Below are positions 16,663 through 26,047 of a stretch of DNA of 55,743 nt, piece after piece. The notes beneath the pieces are model-generated. The model searched no databases, was not told where the DNA came from, and saw only the letters and a program-made list of their open reading frames with translations. This stretch comes from Desulfosporosinus shakirovi (GTDB lineage: Bacteria; Bacillota; Desulfitobacteriia; Desulfitobacteriales; Desulfitobacteriaceae), in the NCBI RefSeq assembly GCF_020595055.1, contig NZ_JAJDOO010000031.1, positions 1 through 55,743 of the forward strand. Reading direction: 5' to 3'. Positions within the stretch are counted from its first letter, which is position 1; each line of letters starts with the position of its first letter. A program made the position numbers and the translations under genes.

Positions 16663-17571
16663 ATGCGCCTAGAACAATTAAATCAAATTTTGAAAATTAA
16701 AGAGCATGAATCGTTTTCCAAAGCAGCCAATGATATCTTTATTAGTCAACCATCGCTAAGTATTTCAGTTAATAATCTTGAAGAAGAGCTTCATCTTAAA
16801 ATATTTGAACGTAGCAATACAGGAGTTGTACCCACTGAGCAAGGGAAAGAAGTCTTAAGACTCGCTAAAGCTGTACTGGATTTAAGTGAAAAGATTACAG
16901 GGATAATGAATGGGAAAATTCAAAATCTCCAGATGGGTATTCCGGCTGCCTTCGCAAATGCAATAGTTCCGGATCTTCTAAGACAATTTCGAGAACTTTA
17001 TCCCGATGTAAGTTTGCATATTCTAGAGACGCCTTATTATGAAATTTTGGATTTGATGGATAAGGGTACCTGTTCAATTGGAGTTATAGGTTGTGTAGGA
17101 GTAGATCATGAACGAGATTTACACATACATCTCCAAGAAAAAAAATTAGCAAGTGAAATTGTTCCGCAAAAAGCATCCTTAAAACTTTTTATAAGCTGTA
17201 AGAATCCTTTGGCCTCTAGAGAATCGATTAGTATATCAGAGATTAATAATTTAAGAATTATTTCCTATAAAGATAACTATGAGGGAGTTTTTAGATACTT
17301 AAAGCTTAACAAAAAAAACCCCATTATTGTTGAAGATATTGAATTGCTGAGTAAACTTATTAGTGAAGACTTTGGCTGTTCTATTAACATTGATATTTTA
17401 GCTGTAAATAATTTATATATAGAAAGTGGATTAATAAAAGTAATTCCTATAAAAGAGTTATCAACCGAGCCGTCTAATATATATATTCTTTATTCTAATC
17501 ATGAATCCTTAACATCCATTGAAAAGGAATTGTTATCCATAGTTGTAGAGTTGATTAGAAACAAATTATAA
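16663..17571 (+). CDS. LysR family transcriptional regulator (second of a pair)
   Basis: A 302-residue LysR-type regulator with an N-terminal helix-turn-helix (ESFSKAANDIFISQPSLSIS, then LHLKIFERS). It shares its opening (MR-EQL-QI) and layout with the gene just upstream, so the two look like an old tandem duplication that has diverged. GGGGAGA lies 8 bases before the ATG, inside the end of the upstream gene, so the two are co-translated. A strong terminator follows at 17615. Confidence 0.85.
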   Translation: MRLEQLNQILKIKEHESFSKAANDIFISQPSLSISVNNLEEELHLKIFERSNTGVVPTEQGKEVLRLAKAVLDLSEKITGIMNGKIQNLQMGIPAAFANAIVPDLLRQFRELYPDVSLHILETPYYEILDLMDKGTCSIGVIGCVGVDHERDLHIHLQEKKLASEIVPQKASLKLFISCKNPLASRESISISEINNLRIISYKDNYEGVFRYLKLNKKNPIIVEDIELLSKLISEDFGCSINIDILAVNNLYIESGLIKVIPIKELSTEPSNIYILYSNHESLTSIEKELLSIVVELIRNKL

Positions 17572-17614
17572 ACGATACCCGAGAGAAGAGGGAATAAATG
17601 AATAAGGTTATTTT

Positions 17615-17656
17615 ATATATTCACGAAAACAATAAGTCGTGAATATATTTTTTTTC
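17615..17656 (+). terminator. Terminator of the LysR pair
   Basis: ATATATTCACGA (17615-17626) and TCGTGAATATAT (17637-17648) form a perfect 12-bp stem with a 10-base loop and are followed by a run of eight T. Confidence 0.85.
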
Positions 17657-17823
17657 ATATTATGTATGACAAAATATATATTATGCAAATCAACTTTAAT
17701 AATTTAACATCGAAATTAATAATGGCCTAGATAAGATTTGCGCATATCGAAGAATACTTATAAATGGAGGTGAACTTTAAAAGCAGTTTATGTGATTATT
17801 TTCATATACTACAAACTAATCTT

Positions 17824-17839
17824 GGGCATGGTTCTTGCT
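17824..17839 (+). promoter_or_regulatory. Weak sigma-54 promoter candidate
   Basis: GGGCATGGTTCTTGCT keeps -24 GG and -12 GC with 10 bases between and differs from consensus only at the first base. It is about 200 bp before the thioredoxin-like/arylsulfotransferase genes. It also lies next to an MFS gene relic, so it could be chance. Confidence 0.35.
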
Positions 17840-17880
17840 TTGATGTTTACGTTCGAGCGATTGTTGTACTCGTCTTCGTC

Positions 17881-17919
17881 AAGCGTACGGGAGGAATACC
17901 CTTGGAAGAAATCGAGTAA
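17881..17919 (+). pseudogene. Relic of an MFS transporter 3' end
   Basis: KRTGGIPLEEIE-stop is readable here and matches the very C-terminus of the MFS carrier at 22115-23449 (QRTGGVPLEQIE-stop), with the DNA also similar. GGAGGTGA without a usable start at 17765 may be the old ribosome site. An internal deletion of an MFS gene is the likely origin. Confidence 0.55.
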
Positions 17920-18037
17920 TTATTTGGTTTAGGTGCTTATTAAGTACTCATCTCTATATTAGGTAGGGTAAGACACTTTTATGTAGGAGCTAATAAATTT
18001 CACTAAAATTATGGGGATGTTATTCAGGAGGGTGAGT

Positions 18038-18343
18038 ATGTCATTGCAACAATTAAACTCTAAGAGTTTTGAAGAAAAGATCTATGATAGGACTGAAAAG
18101 TGTCTAGTCGTTTTTTCTAGGAAGAACGGTCATGTGTGCAAACAAGTTGTACCAATTCTAGAAGAATTGCAGCCTAACTATGAAGGTGAATTTGGATTTT
18201 ACTATGTGGATGTAGAAGAGGACAAGTCGTTGTATCAATCATTTTCACTCAAAGGAGTGCCCCAGATCCTCTTTTTCAATGAGGGGGAATATCAAGGGAA
18301 GCTTGTAGGTGAAGTTGAGGATGTGGATAACCTAAAATCATGA
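18038..18343 (+). CDS. Thioredoxin-like protein with a single active-site cysteine
   Basis: A 101-residue thioredoxin-fold protein: LVVFSRKNGHVCKQVVPILEEL, then FYYVDVEED, then the cis-Pro loop KGVPQILFF (Pro75). The usual WCGPC is replaced so that the first, nucleophilic Cys is Gly: GHVC at residues 31-34. It cannot do normal dithiol exchange, but a monothiol, chaperone or partner role is possible. A frame extension to 18011 exists, but AGGAGGGTGAG fits the ATG at 18038. It precedes the arylsulfotransferase gene by 104 bp and may be its partner. Confidence 0.75.
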   Translation: MSLQQLNSKSFEEKIYDRTEKCLVVFSRKNGHVCKQVVPILEELQPNYEGEFGFYYVDVEEDKSLYQSFSLKGVPQILFFNEGEYQGKLVGEVEDVDNLKS

Positions 18344-18447
18344 ATAAATGATTCTTCAGAACTGGGAACCGGTTCTCCGGGTCGCGTTCCCTAACTGGAA
18401 ATTATGCTAACCGGTGGATTTAATACTATTATACGAGGAGTAATGAA

Positions 18448-20337
18448 ATGGAAAATATGATCAAACACGAACAAATTCCTCACATTATCAACAGACAGAA
18501 TGCACTGGAAAAAGCGTTTCTTGCCAAGCTTGAAGCCGGAAATTATACTATTCAGAATCCACTAGTCATTCTAGACCCCTACGAAGTGGCACCCTTGACC
18601 GCTATGATTTTGTTTAACACTCCAGTAGCCAGCGAAGCCACGATCGTTGTTAAAGGGAAAGAACATCCAGGAGATATTCGTCATACTTTCCCTAGCACGG
18701 AAAAACATATCCTTCCGATATACGGTCTATATGCAGACTATGAGAACACCGTAGAAATAATTATGTCCAATTCTGAAAGAAATAGCGTGACTATTAAAAC
18801 CGAACCGTTACTACCGGAGGTTCCTGTTGCAACTTCAATTAGAACGACTTCAGAATATATGGGAAATAACATGATGTTCCTTACAGCATCATTTAGGAGT
18901 CTGCCGGCAGGGTATGATTATGCTGGGGATATCCGATGGTTTTCACCTAAAAATTTTGCATTTGATTTAAAACGCATGCCAAATGGCCATATCTTGATCG
19001 GGACTGAACGTTTAGTAAAGATGCCATATTTCGCCACTGGTTTATACGAAATGGCCTTTAGCGGCAAAATCTTTAAAGAATATACTTTACCCAGCGGTTA
19101 TCATCACGACCAGATGGTCATGGATGACGGCAATATCTTAGTTCTAACTCAAGATTTTTACTCCGGTACGGTGGAAGATGTATGCGTTTTAATGGATTCC
19201 AAGTCCGGGGAGATCCTCAAAAAGTGGGACTTTAAGACGGTTCTTCCTCAAAATGTTGCCGGTTCAGGCAGCCAGGATACCCATGATTGGTTTCACAACA
19301 ATGCTGTCTGGTACGATAAAAAAACCAACAGCCTCACCCTTTCAGGTCGTCATCAGGATGCGGTAATCAACCTGAATTTTGAGACAGGTGAATTGAATTG
19401 GGTTATCGGGGATCCGGAAGGCTGGCCTCAGGATATGGTTGAAAAATATTTCTTTACACCGGTGGGGAACGGGGAGTTCGATTGGCAGTATGAACAGCAT
19501 GGCTGCGTGGTTTTGCCTGATGGGGATATTATGTTGTTTGATAACGGCCATTTTCGTTCCAAAAATAAAGAAAAATATTCGCTGAACAAAGATAACTTCT
19601 CTCGTGGGGTCAGATACAGGATTGATACCGAAAAAATGACCATAGAGCAAGTTTGGCAGTACGGCAAAGAACGTGGCGCAGAATTTTTTTCTCCCTATAT
19701 TTGTAACGTTGAATACTACAACGAAGGTCATTATATGGTTCATTCCGGCGGCATCGGCTACGAAAACGGCGAAGCCTGCGAAGGTATGGCTGTCATGAAA
19801 GCAATGCAACCAAAATTTAAGGATAACGACTACACCTTCAACTCAATTACCTGTGAATTGCAGAATGACCAGCTGGTTTATGAACTTCAAGTTCCAGCCA
19901 ATTGCTATCGTGCTGAGAAACTCCCAATCTATTATGCCAATGAAATAGCGGAATTGGGTGATGGACTAAAGCTTGGTCAACTGATCCAGACCCAAACAAC
20001 CAAAATGAAGGTTAAAGCAGTTGAAAGCGGGGACCTTGTGCCGGATCATTATGAAGCTAAAATTATTGAGGAGGAAGATCGTTTTAACTTCAATGCAATT
20101 TTTGAGAGCGGAGAAATGGCCCAGTTACTCTTGGAAGATGAAACGGGTGAAATCCTCAGATATCCAATAAATACCGTAGCTCAGAATTTTCAAGCGATGT
20201 GCGTGGGTACCTTCCAAAAAGCAGACCTTAGAAATGTAGATACCTTTATTAACAAAACTGGCTTGTTAGGGAAGTATGAAGTTAAGCTGGTTGCTGAAGA
20301 GAAAATTTATAAAACCGGAGTTACCATCAAGGCTTGA
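18448..20337 (+). CDS. Arylsulfotransferase (ASST) family protein, no signal peptide
   Basis: A 629-residue protein of the PAPS-independent arylsulfate sulfotransferase family, a beta-propeller that moves sulfate between phenols through a His intermediate. The propeller region has repeated DG-x-ILV strands (PNGHILIGTE, DDGNILVLTQ, PDGDIMLFDNG). Candidate active-site residues are His279 and His283 (THDWFHNN), Arg301-His302 (SGRHQ), His351 (YEQHG) and His432 (VHSGG). Characterised enterobacterial forms are periplasmic and disulfide-bonded; this one has no signal peptide and appears cytoplasmic. ACGAGGAG precedes the ATG. Two MFS carriers follow, which fits uptake of an aromatic compound, but the substrate is unknown. 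Confidence 0.8.
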   Translation: MENMIKHEQIPHIINRQNALEKAFLAKLEAGNYTIQNPLVILDPYEVAPLTAMILFNTPVASEATIVVKGKEHPGDIRHTFPSTEKHILPIYGLYADYENTVEIIMSNSERNSVTIKTEPLLPEVPVATSIRTTSEYMGNNMMFLTASFRSLPAGYDYAGDIRWFSPKNFAFDLKRMPNGHILIGTERLVKMPYFATGLYEMAFSGKIFKEYTLPSGYHHDQMVMDDGNILVLTQDFYSGTVEDVCVLMDSKSGEILKKWDFKTVLPQNVAGSGSQDTHDWFHNNAVWYDKKTNSLTLSGRHQDAVINLNFETGELNWVIGDPEGWPQDMVEKYFFTPVGNGEFDWQYEQHGCVVLPDGDIMLFDNGHFRSKNKEKYSLNKDNFSRGVRYRIDTEKMTIEQVWQYGKERGAEFFSPYICNVEYYNEGHYMVHSGGIGYENGEACEGMAVMKAMQPKFKDNDYTFNSITCELQNDQLVYELQVPANCYRAEKLPIYYANEIAELGDGLKLGQLIQTQTTKMKVKAVESGDLVPDHYEAKIIEEEDRFNFNAIFESGEMAQLLLEDETGEILRYPINTVAQNFQAMCVGTFQKADLRNVDTFINKTGLLGKYEVKLVAEEKIYKTGVTIKA

Positions 20338-20445
20338 GAATATCAAGATCGAACTCATTGCAATAGAACAAAACAATCTATTCTAGTTCCAAATTAAAAA
20401 GTAAAGAAGTTGATATATAACACTAATTTACAAGGAGTGTAGTGG

Positions 20446-21792
20446 ATGGAAACTGGAGTTAGAATAAAAAATAATTATTTTGATGGGCTCAAGGTTTCAA
20501 AAATGCATTTGTTTATATTTGTACTCGTATCTATCTCATATTTTTTTGAACAGTTTGATAGCATTAACTTTTCATTCATTGCTCCATCCTTTATGGCCTC
20601 GATGAAAGTTGGCCCAATTGTATTGGCACAAATCAATTCGGCATATTTTTTTGGTATGGCTTTTGGCGGTTTGATTGGTGGGATTATTTCAGATATTATC
20701 GGGCGACGCAAATCAATCATATTAAGTGTAACAATATTTTCCTTAGGTTCTATTTTAAATGGGTTAGTACATTCCGTACCTCTTTTCATCTTAGCCAGAG
20801 GAATTACTGGATTTGGAGTTTTTATGATGTTAATTGTATCGATCGCCTATATGGCAGAGATGTCACCTAAGGAGAGTAGGGGAAAATGGGAAGGATTAAT
20901 CTCAGCTTTAGGCTTTCTGTCTATACCCATTGTAGGCATTGTATGTCGGGCGATTATTCCTATACATCCTGAAGCATGGCGTTACATTTTCTATTTAGGG
21001 GGTATTGGTCTAGTTGCGGCTGTACTAAGCCTTAAGTTCTTGAAGGAGTCCCCACGCTGGCTTGTGAGCAAAGGTCGAGTTGCTGAAGCAGAACAAATTG
21101 TTTATGAAGTTTCTGGAGTGAATGTGGATTTAAGTGATTCCATTTCAACTAAATCGGAAAAAATGAAAATGAAACATGTCGCAAAAGAAATGTTTAGCCC
21201 ATTATACCTTAAAAGAACGTTGATCTTATTAGTTACTGTCTGCCTTACAACGATCTGTGCGCAACTTCTTAGTCAATGGCAACCCACTTTGTTAAATTTA
21301 TATGGTTTTAGCGTGAAGGAGTCTCTGACTCTGGGGATCATATTTTCGTTTGGAGCGACTTTGGGACAGCTTTCTGCGGCTTTCTTCTCGGATAAAGGCG
21401 GTAGAAAAGTACCTATTGTATCTTTTTCGATTTTGTCTGCTTTCTTTACACTTGCCTTTTTATTGGTGGGAAAAAACTTTGCTTTATTAGCCATTATAGG
21501 ACTCCTAATTACTATAACTCAAACGGGTAGAAGTTTTATCATTCATCCTTATGTTGCAGAGTCTTATCCTACTAAATTAAGAAATACAGCAGTCGGGCTT
21601 ATTAACTTTGTCGCTCGATTCTCAATTATGGCTATACAACCACTTATCCCAATAATATACGCAGGATATGGAATTCCCGGAGTTTATGGAATACTTACAG
21701 CATTTAGTGTTATACTCGCTATCGTGGTAGGGGTGTTTGGTTGGCGTTCTGCGCTAAGGTCACTTGAAGATATTAATGAAAAAGCTATTTAA
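20446..21792 (+). CDS. MFS transporter (aromatic acid/sugar-porter type)
   Basis: A 448-residue inner-membrane carrier with about 12 hydrophobic segments. The loop 2-3 motif DIIGRRK lies near residues 84-90, and ESPRWLVSKGRVAEAE in the central loop is typical of the sugar-porter and aromatic-acid:H+ symporter branches. AAGGAGTG precedes the start. It is paralogous to the carrier at 22115, sharing the opening KNNYFDGL-VSK. The position after the arylsulfotransferase gene suggests uptake or exchange of an organic acid. Confidence 0.85.
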   Translation: METGVRIKNNYFDGLKVSKMHLFIFVLVSISYFFEQFDSINFSFIAPSFMASMKVGPIVLAQINSAYFFGMAFGGLIGGIISDIIGRRKSIILSVTIFSLGSILNGLVHSVPLFILARGITGFGVFMMLIVSIAYMAEMSPKESRGKWEGLISALGFLSIPIVGIVCRAIIPIHPEAWRYIFYLGGIGLVAAVLSLKFLKESPRWLVSKGRVAEAEQIVYEVSGVNVDLSDSISTKSEKMKMKHVAKEMFSPLYLKRTLILLVTVCLTTICAQLLSQWQPTLLNLYGFSVKESLTLGIIFSFGATLGQLSAAFFSDKGGRKVPIVSFSILSAFFTLAFLLVGKNFALLAIIGLLITITQTGRSFIIHPYVAESYPTKLRNTAVGLINFVARFSIMAIQPLIPIIYAGYGIPGVYGILTAFSVILAIVVGVFGWRSALRSLEDINEKAI

Positions 21793-22114
21793 AAATTAAT
21801 GAGTGCTTTTCATGGGTCAACCCTCTGCTTACTCTGCAGGAGTTACAATTTATTATCCGAAAAAATGTTCTAACGGCTATACTACAGTCCTTTGACCAGG
21901 CGGCTCAACGTCTTCCGAATAAGAAATACGTTCAGCACCGGGGGGGGCGGCGGACATTTATTCGGAGTGACTAGATGAAAGATGTCGTGAGGGAATATTC
22001 CCCCCTATTGGGGCAAGGAAATGGGAATACCTATCAAAATGATTTATCGGGACTATAGATACATTTATGAGGTAAATTGAACTAACTTTCACTAAATTGT
22101 AGAGGAGTGTTCAA
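21793..22114 (+). other. Gap between the two MFS genes with an unrecognised relic
   Basis: Short coding-like pieces in different frames (ILQSFDQAAQRLPNKKYVQ, then MKDVVREYSPLLGQG) are interrupted by a run of eight G near 21945 and by stops. They suggest a dead gene whose family I could not identify. No terminator hairpin is evident. Confidence 0.3.
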
Positions 22115-23449
22115 ATGTCTACATTAATTAGAAAGAAAAACAACTATTTTGATGGTCTACCCGTCAGTAAAAAGCAGATGTTTCTCTTTGTCCTCATTGT
22201 GTTTTCTTATTTTTTCGAGCAAATGGATAACAATAATTTTGCATTTATAGCCCCGGCACTAATTAAAAGCGGTTTTCTTATACCATCGCAAGTCGCTACA
22301 ATTACTGGCATCTACTTCCTGGGTATGACCCTTGGAGGATTACTGGGAGGATTTATTTCCGACCTTATAGGTCGCCGCAAGACCTTCCTGACAGCCATGT
22401 TCATCTTCTCTTCAATGTCTATTCTTAACGGAACCACCTCCGACTTTGGAGTCTTTCTTATCGCCAGAGCAGCAACCGGCTTCGGCATCTTCATGATGAT
22501 GGTCACTTCAATTGCTTACATCGCGGAAATTTCTCCCGGAGAAAGCCGGGGCAAATGGCAGAGCCTAACCGCTGCAGGGGGATTCTGTGCGATGCCGATT
22601 ATTGGCATGATTTCCAGAGCGATCATTCCGAGCGGTCCGGAAGCTTGGCGGATCATCTTCTACATAGGAGGTTTGGGCTTTATCACCTTCTTCCTGGGAC
22701 TCATATACCTGAAAGAATCCCCTCGCTGGTTGGTTTCTAAAGGTAGAGTCGCTGATGCGGAAAAGGTTGTGAAAGAACTCAGCGGCATGGATGTGGATCT
22801 GAGCGATGTTGCTAAAACTACTCCTCCGAAACTCAGCACCAGTGAACAATTGGTGGGAATGTTCTCCGGCAAGTACCTCAAGCGCACCTCGACCTTGCTG
22901 GCTATTGGCATTCCGGCAACGATTGCCTCCTTTGCCCTGGTTACTTGGATTCCGACCTTGGCAAGTATGAGAGGGTTTACTCTGGAACAGAGTATCAACA
23001 TTGGTGTTGCCTTTATGTTTGGAGGCCCTTTTGGATTGTTGATTTCCTCTTCATTCTCTGATAAAGGTGGGCGCAAGATTCCGTTAACTATCACAATTTT
23101 GTTGACAGGGATCTTAGCCTTGGGCTATGCCTTCGTGGGCAATAACTATGTCCTCACGTTGATTATCGCCTTCTTATTAAATGCGGCTTCAATGTCCTAC
23201 GGATTTATCGCCATGGCTTATGCTCCGGAGCATTATCCAACTAAAATGCGCAATACCTCAGTCGGCATTATTAATGCTATCCAGCGCTTGGCCGTTGCCT
23301 TTTCGCAGCCGCTTATCCCTCTTATAGCGGCAGGGTACGGAGCTAGCGGCGTCTTCATCGGAGTCTTTGCGTTATTCATTCTCGCAGCAGCAGTCGTCTT
23401 CTTCTTAGGTCAGCGCACTGGAGGGGTACCCCTAGAACAAATTGAGTAA
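22115..23449 (+). CDS. MFS transporter, paralogue of the preceding carrier
   Basis: A 444-residue carrier with 12 membrane segments, motif DLIGRRK near residue 86 and KESPRWLVSKGRVADAE in the central loop. It resembles the gene at 20446 along its whole length, but its codons are richer in G and C, so it may have arrived or evolved separately. AGAGGAGTG precedes the ATG. Its last 12 residues are echoed by the relic at 17881. Confidence 0.85.
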   Translation: MSTLIRKKNNYFDGLPVSKKQMFLFVLIVFSYFFEQMDNNNFAFIAPALIKSGFLIPSQVATITGIYFLGMTLGGLLGGFISDLIGRRKTFLTAMFIFSSMSILNGTTSDFGVFLIARAATGFGIFMMMVTSIAYIAEISPGESRGKWQSLTAAGGFCAMPIIGMISRAIIPSGPEAWRIIFYIGGLGFITFFLGLIYLKESPRWLVSKGRVADAEKVVKELSGMDVDLSDVAKTTPPKLSTSEQLVGMFSGKYLKRTSTLLAIGIPATIASFALVTWIPTLASMRGFTLEQSINIGVAFMFGGPFGLLISSSFSDKGGRKIPLTITILLTGILALGYAFVGNNYVLTLIIAFLLNAASMSYGFIAMAYAPEHYPTKMRNTSVGIINAIQRLAVAFSQPLIPLIAAGYGASGVFIGVFALFILAAAVVFFLGQRTGGVPLEQIE

Positions 23450-23485
23450 GCGTATACCTTGCCTTAGCCATGGAAACCTGAAGTC

Positions 23486-23644
23486 AATTATTCCGGATAT
23501 ATCCAGACCAGCGGACCGAATCTCATGAAGGATTTCAAAAAATATGCTGAGACTTTCGGGGTTGAATTTATAAGAGATGAAGTCGTCGGGGTAAGTTTTT
23601 CTGAAGTAGTAAAAGATGATAAGAAGCAGTGGGCGATGATATAA
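23486..23644 (+). pseudogene. Fragment of a thioredoxin-reductase-like flavoprotein
   Basis: An open stretch without a proper start reads GYIQTSGPNLMKDFKKYAET followed by FGVEFIRDEVVGVSFSEV and a stop. This matches the segment after the FAD-binding motif in TrxB-like proteins (the GPELME...FG-E region). The Rossmann start, the CxxC and the NADPH domain are absent. With the altered thioredoxin at 18038 it may be what remains of a thioredoxin system once placed here. Confidence 0.55.
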
Positions 23645-23751
23645 CAGTCAATTTATTACGCCAAGGTCTGGAAATGGCTCGGAGTTTGGATCAGCGTTCT
23701 TAAATCAGGATAAAGGCCGACTGATACTAATGAGTTGAAAGAGGGTATTAT

Positions 23752-24570
23752 ATGTCGTCAAATAAGATCATAAATTCTCTTATGGAAGTTCTCCCCTTAC
23801 TGAAGGAACTACTCCAAGAAGATATTGCCTTCGGAGTCACGGATAGAAAGAAGTTTATCGGATTTTTCCAGGCGGATAAATTCAAATTGAATATAATCGG
23901 GGATGATATCCCTGCCGGTGCTCCGATGATGGAGGTTATGAAGACAGGCAAAAGGCACTCTGGTATTAGAACCAAAACAGAAAGTGATCCTGCTGTTAAA
24001 ACCGGTGTTTATCCTCTGCGTGAAAAGGGCGAAATTATCGGTACAGTCATCTATGCTAAGAGTCTTGAAAATAAGCATAAGATTGAATCAGCGTCAGAGG
24101 CGATCTTTATTTCACTGCAGCAAACCAATATAAGTGTTGAAGAGATTGCTTTAGGTTCGCAAAAACTGGCGTCTACAATTAACAGTGTCTTAAGTTTTAC
24201 TAAGACAGCTGATCAGCAAATCCAAGATACTAATTCAATTCTCTCTTCAATCCAAAACATTGCTTCCCAATCAAATCTATTAGCTCTCAATGCAGCCATA
24301 GAAGCTGCCCGGGCTGGAGCAGCAGGTCGAGGCTTTTCGGTTGTCGCTGATGAAATGCGAAAGCTCTCTCAGATCAGTCATGAATCCTCTAAGGAAGTCT
24401 CTAAGATTCTATTGGAAATTCGGAAGTCCATGGAAGAAATTGCTAAAGAAATCAATAGCACGAGACTAATTGCGGATGCACAGGCTGCAGCAACAGAAGA
24501 AATCACAGCGACACTGGAAGAAATTACAGCAGCTTCTGAAGTATTAACAAATTTGTCTAAGCTGGATTAA
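23752..24570 (+). CDS. Soluble methyl-accepting chemotaxis-like protein
   Basis: A 272-residue cytoplasmic protein without membrane segments. Residues 1-110 form a small sensory module ([19 protein letters not shown], then [15 protein letters not shown]). A heptad-rich signalling domain follows with the conserved hairpin tip [16 protein letters not shown] continuing to [14 protein letters not shown]. Short soluble receivers of this layout are frequent in Desulfitobacterium-like genomes. GAAAGAGGG precedes the start. It may sense a pathway intermediate or link to motility; the ligand is unknown. Confidence 0.8.
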   Translation: MSSNKIINSLMEVLPLLKELLQEDIAFGVTDRKKFIGFFQADKFKLNIIGDDIPAGAPMMEVMKTGKRHSGIRTKTESDPAVKTGVYPLREKGEIIGTVIYAKSLENKHKIESASEAIFISLQQTNISVEEIALGSQKLASTINSVLSFTKTADQQIQDTNSILSSIQNIASQSNLLALNAAIEAARAGAAGRGFSVVADEMRKLSQISHESSKEVSKILLEIRKSMEEIAKEINSTRLIADAQAAATEEITATLEEITAASEVLTNLSKLD

Positions 24571-24801
24571 GGTTATCCTATCTCCTTGAATGGTCCAATA
24601 TTAGTACATAATGCATTATTGGCAAAAATAGAATTACTCACCGCGCTGCATTCTGTTTTTGACCACGATAATTTTCTACTAGCCTGGGTAGAATAATTGC
24701 GTAATAGAGAAAACTATCGGCCAAGAAGGAGACGTGCAATATTACTCAGTCAACTATAATAGTGGCTAAGTTTAATGGATTATTCGATTTAGGAGGGAAA
24801 A

Positions 24802-25884
24802 ATGGCCTTTAATATTATCTTAAACTCCAAACTCAAAATTTTCTTATTTGTAATTGGTATTATTATCCTCCTGTTGGCAATGGCATTTATTATCTTCAGA
24901 TTTTATCTGAATAATTACAAAGACCCTTGGCATGAGAAGCTCGCTCAAGCAGGGGTTACGGAAAAAAATGTGCAAATCGGTCAGGTTAATTTTAACTATG
25001 CCGAGGGGCCTGATAACGGGCCTGCCTTACTTTTATTAAATGCCCAGCATATGGATTGGTACAGTTACAGCCGAGTAATGCCGGAGCTGTCTACTAAATT
25101 TCATGTATTTGCCGTGGATTACCCAGGTCATGGCAAAACCACCTATCCGGAGAAGTACCCTATGAATGCCAATCAGATAGGAGGGGATCTGGCTACTTTA
25201 ATAGAAACTGTAATTCAAGAACCGGCCTATGTGACAGGGAATTCGTCAGGCGGACTGCTAACCACCTGGCTGGCGGCTAATAAGCCGGAACTGGTTAAAG
25301 CCATTGTCCTTGAAGATCCACCGTTATTTAATTCAGAGTATCCTAAAGTGAAGGAAACGGTTGCTTATAGATCCTTTTCTACTGCCCATAATTATGTTGA
25401 GGAAATCGAAAACGATGATTTTTTGCTCTACTGGCTGGAAAGTAATTCGGCTTTTTTTGAGAAGCATGCCGGAAAGTTTTCAGTGCCTTTAATTAAATCA
25501 GCTGTTAACAGCTATCGGAGCTCGAATCCAGGAGAAGCGGTTGAAATATCCTTTCTTCCAGATACTGTACGACTGATGATTAGAGGTTTTAATTACTATG
25601 ATCCGCATTTTGGCAATGCATTTTATGATGGAAGTTGGAATGGGGATTTTGACCATGCCCAAGCCCTTGGAAAAATTACTTGTCCGGCATTACTGATTCA
25701 TGCGAATTTCGAAATTCTTGATTCTGGTGAATTATATGGTGGACTGGATCAGGATGAGGCAGATCGAGTGGTTTCCTTAATCCCTAATTGTGAATATATA
25801 AGAGTAGATTCTGATCATGTCACTCATTTAGATAATCCTGACCAGTTTATTCAAATTATTGAGGACTTCTTTTTAAGCGAATAG
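24802..25884 (+). CDS. Membrane-anchored alpha/beta hydrolase
   Basis: A 360-residue hydrolase with one N-terminal membrane anchor (residues 10-35) and probably an external catalytic domain. Nucleophile motif GNSSGG has Ser148. AVDYPGHGKTTYP carries the family's D-x-PGHG element, and DSDHVTHLDNP near residue 340 supplies the catalytic His. It could be an esterase, lactonase or C-C bond hydrolase. AGGAGGG lies just before the ATG. A possible weak sigma-54 element (24686) lies about 100 bp upstream, and a strong terminator follows at 26048. Confidence 0.75.
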   Translation: MAFNIILNSKLKIFLFVIGIIILLLAMAFIIFRFYLNNYKDPWHEKLAQAGVTEKNVQIGQVNFNYAEGPDNGPALLLLNAQHMDWYSYSRVMPELSTKFHVFAVDYPGHGKTTYPEKYPMNANQIGGDLATLIETVIQEPAYVTGNSSGGLLTTWLAANKPELVKAIVLEDPPLFNSEYPKVKETVAYRSFSTAHNYVEEIENDDFLLYWLESNSAFFEKHAGKFSVPLIKSAVNSYRSSNPGEAVEISFLPDTVRLMIRGFNYYDPHFGNAFYDGSWNGDFDHAQALGKITCPALLIHANFEILDSGELYGGLDQDEADRVVSLIPNCEYIRVDSDHVTHLDNPDQFIQIIEDFFLSE

Positions 25885-25946
25885 TTCATAAATTAAAAAC
25901 CCGTCGTTATGCACCAGCAGAATTGCTGATTGTTTTCTGCTTTAAG

Positions 25947-25964
25947 TGTCCTATTGGAGATAAT
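25947..25964 (+). promoter_or_regulatory. Orphan copy of the TGTCC...GATAAT box
   Basis: TGTCCTATTGGAGATAAT matches the boxes at 11157, 11226, 34581 and 34650. No sigma-54 promoter follows. It lies 22 bases before an amidohydrolase gene relic, so it may be left over from a lost copy of the regulated operon. Confidence 0.45.
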
Positions 25965-25986
25965 ACCAAGCAGTCTATAGATTATT

Positions 25987-26033
25987 CCGAGATCAAAAAT
26001 TAAAACAGTTGATGTAAAGCATATAATGATCCC
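25987..26033 (+). pseudogene. Relic of an amidohydrolase 5' region
   Basis: This stretch aligns with 14557-14601, the part of the exported amidohydrolase encoding EIKIKTVDVHSH. GAGATCAAAAAT, AAAACAGTTGATGTA and ATAATGATCCC follow in the same order, with small indels. No reading frame survives. Confidence 0.5.
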
Positions 26034-26047
26034 AGCACAAATAGAGG

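Noticed and set aside
22660-23094. Long minus-strand ORF inside the second MFS gene
   Set aside because: It is the antisense shadow of a well-supported membrane protein gene and has no ribosome site.
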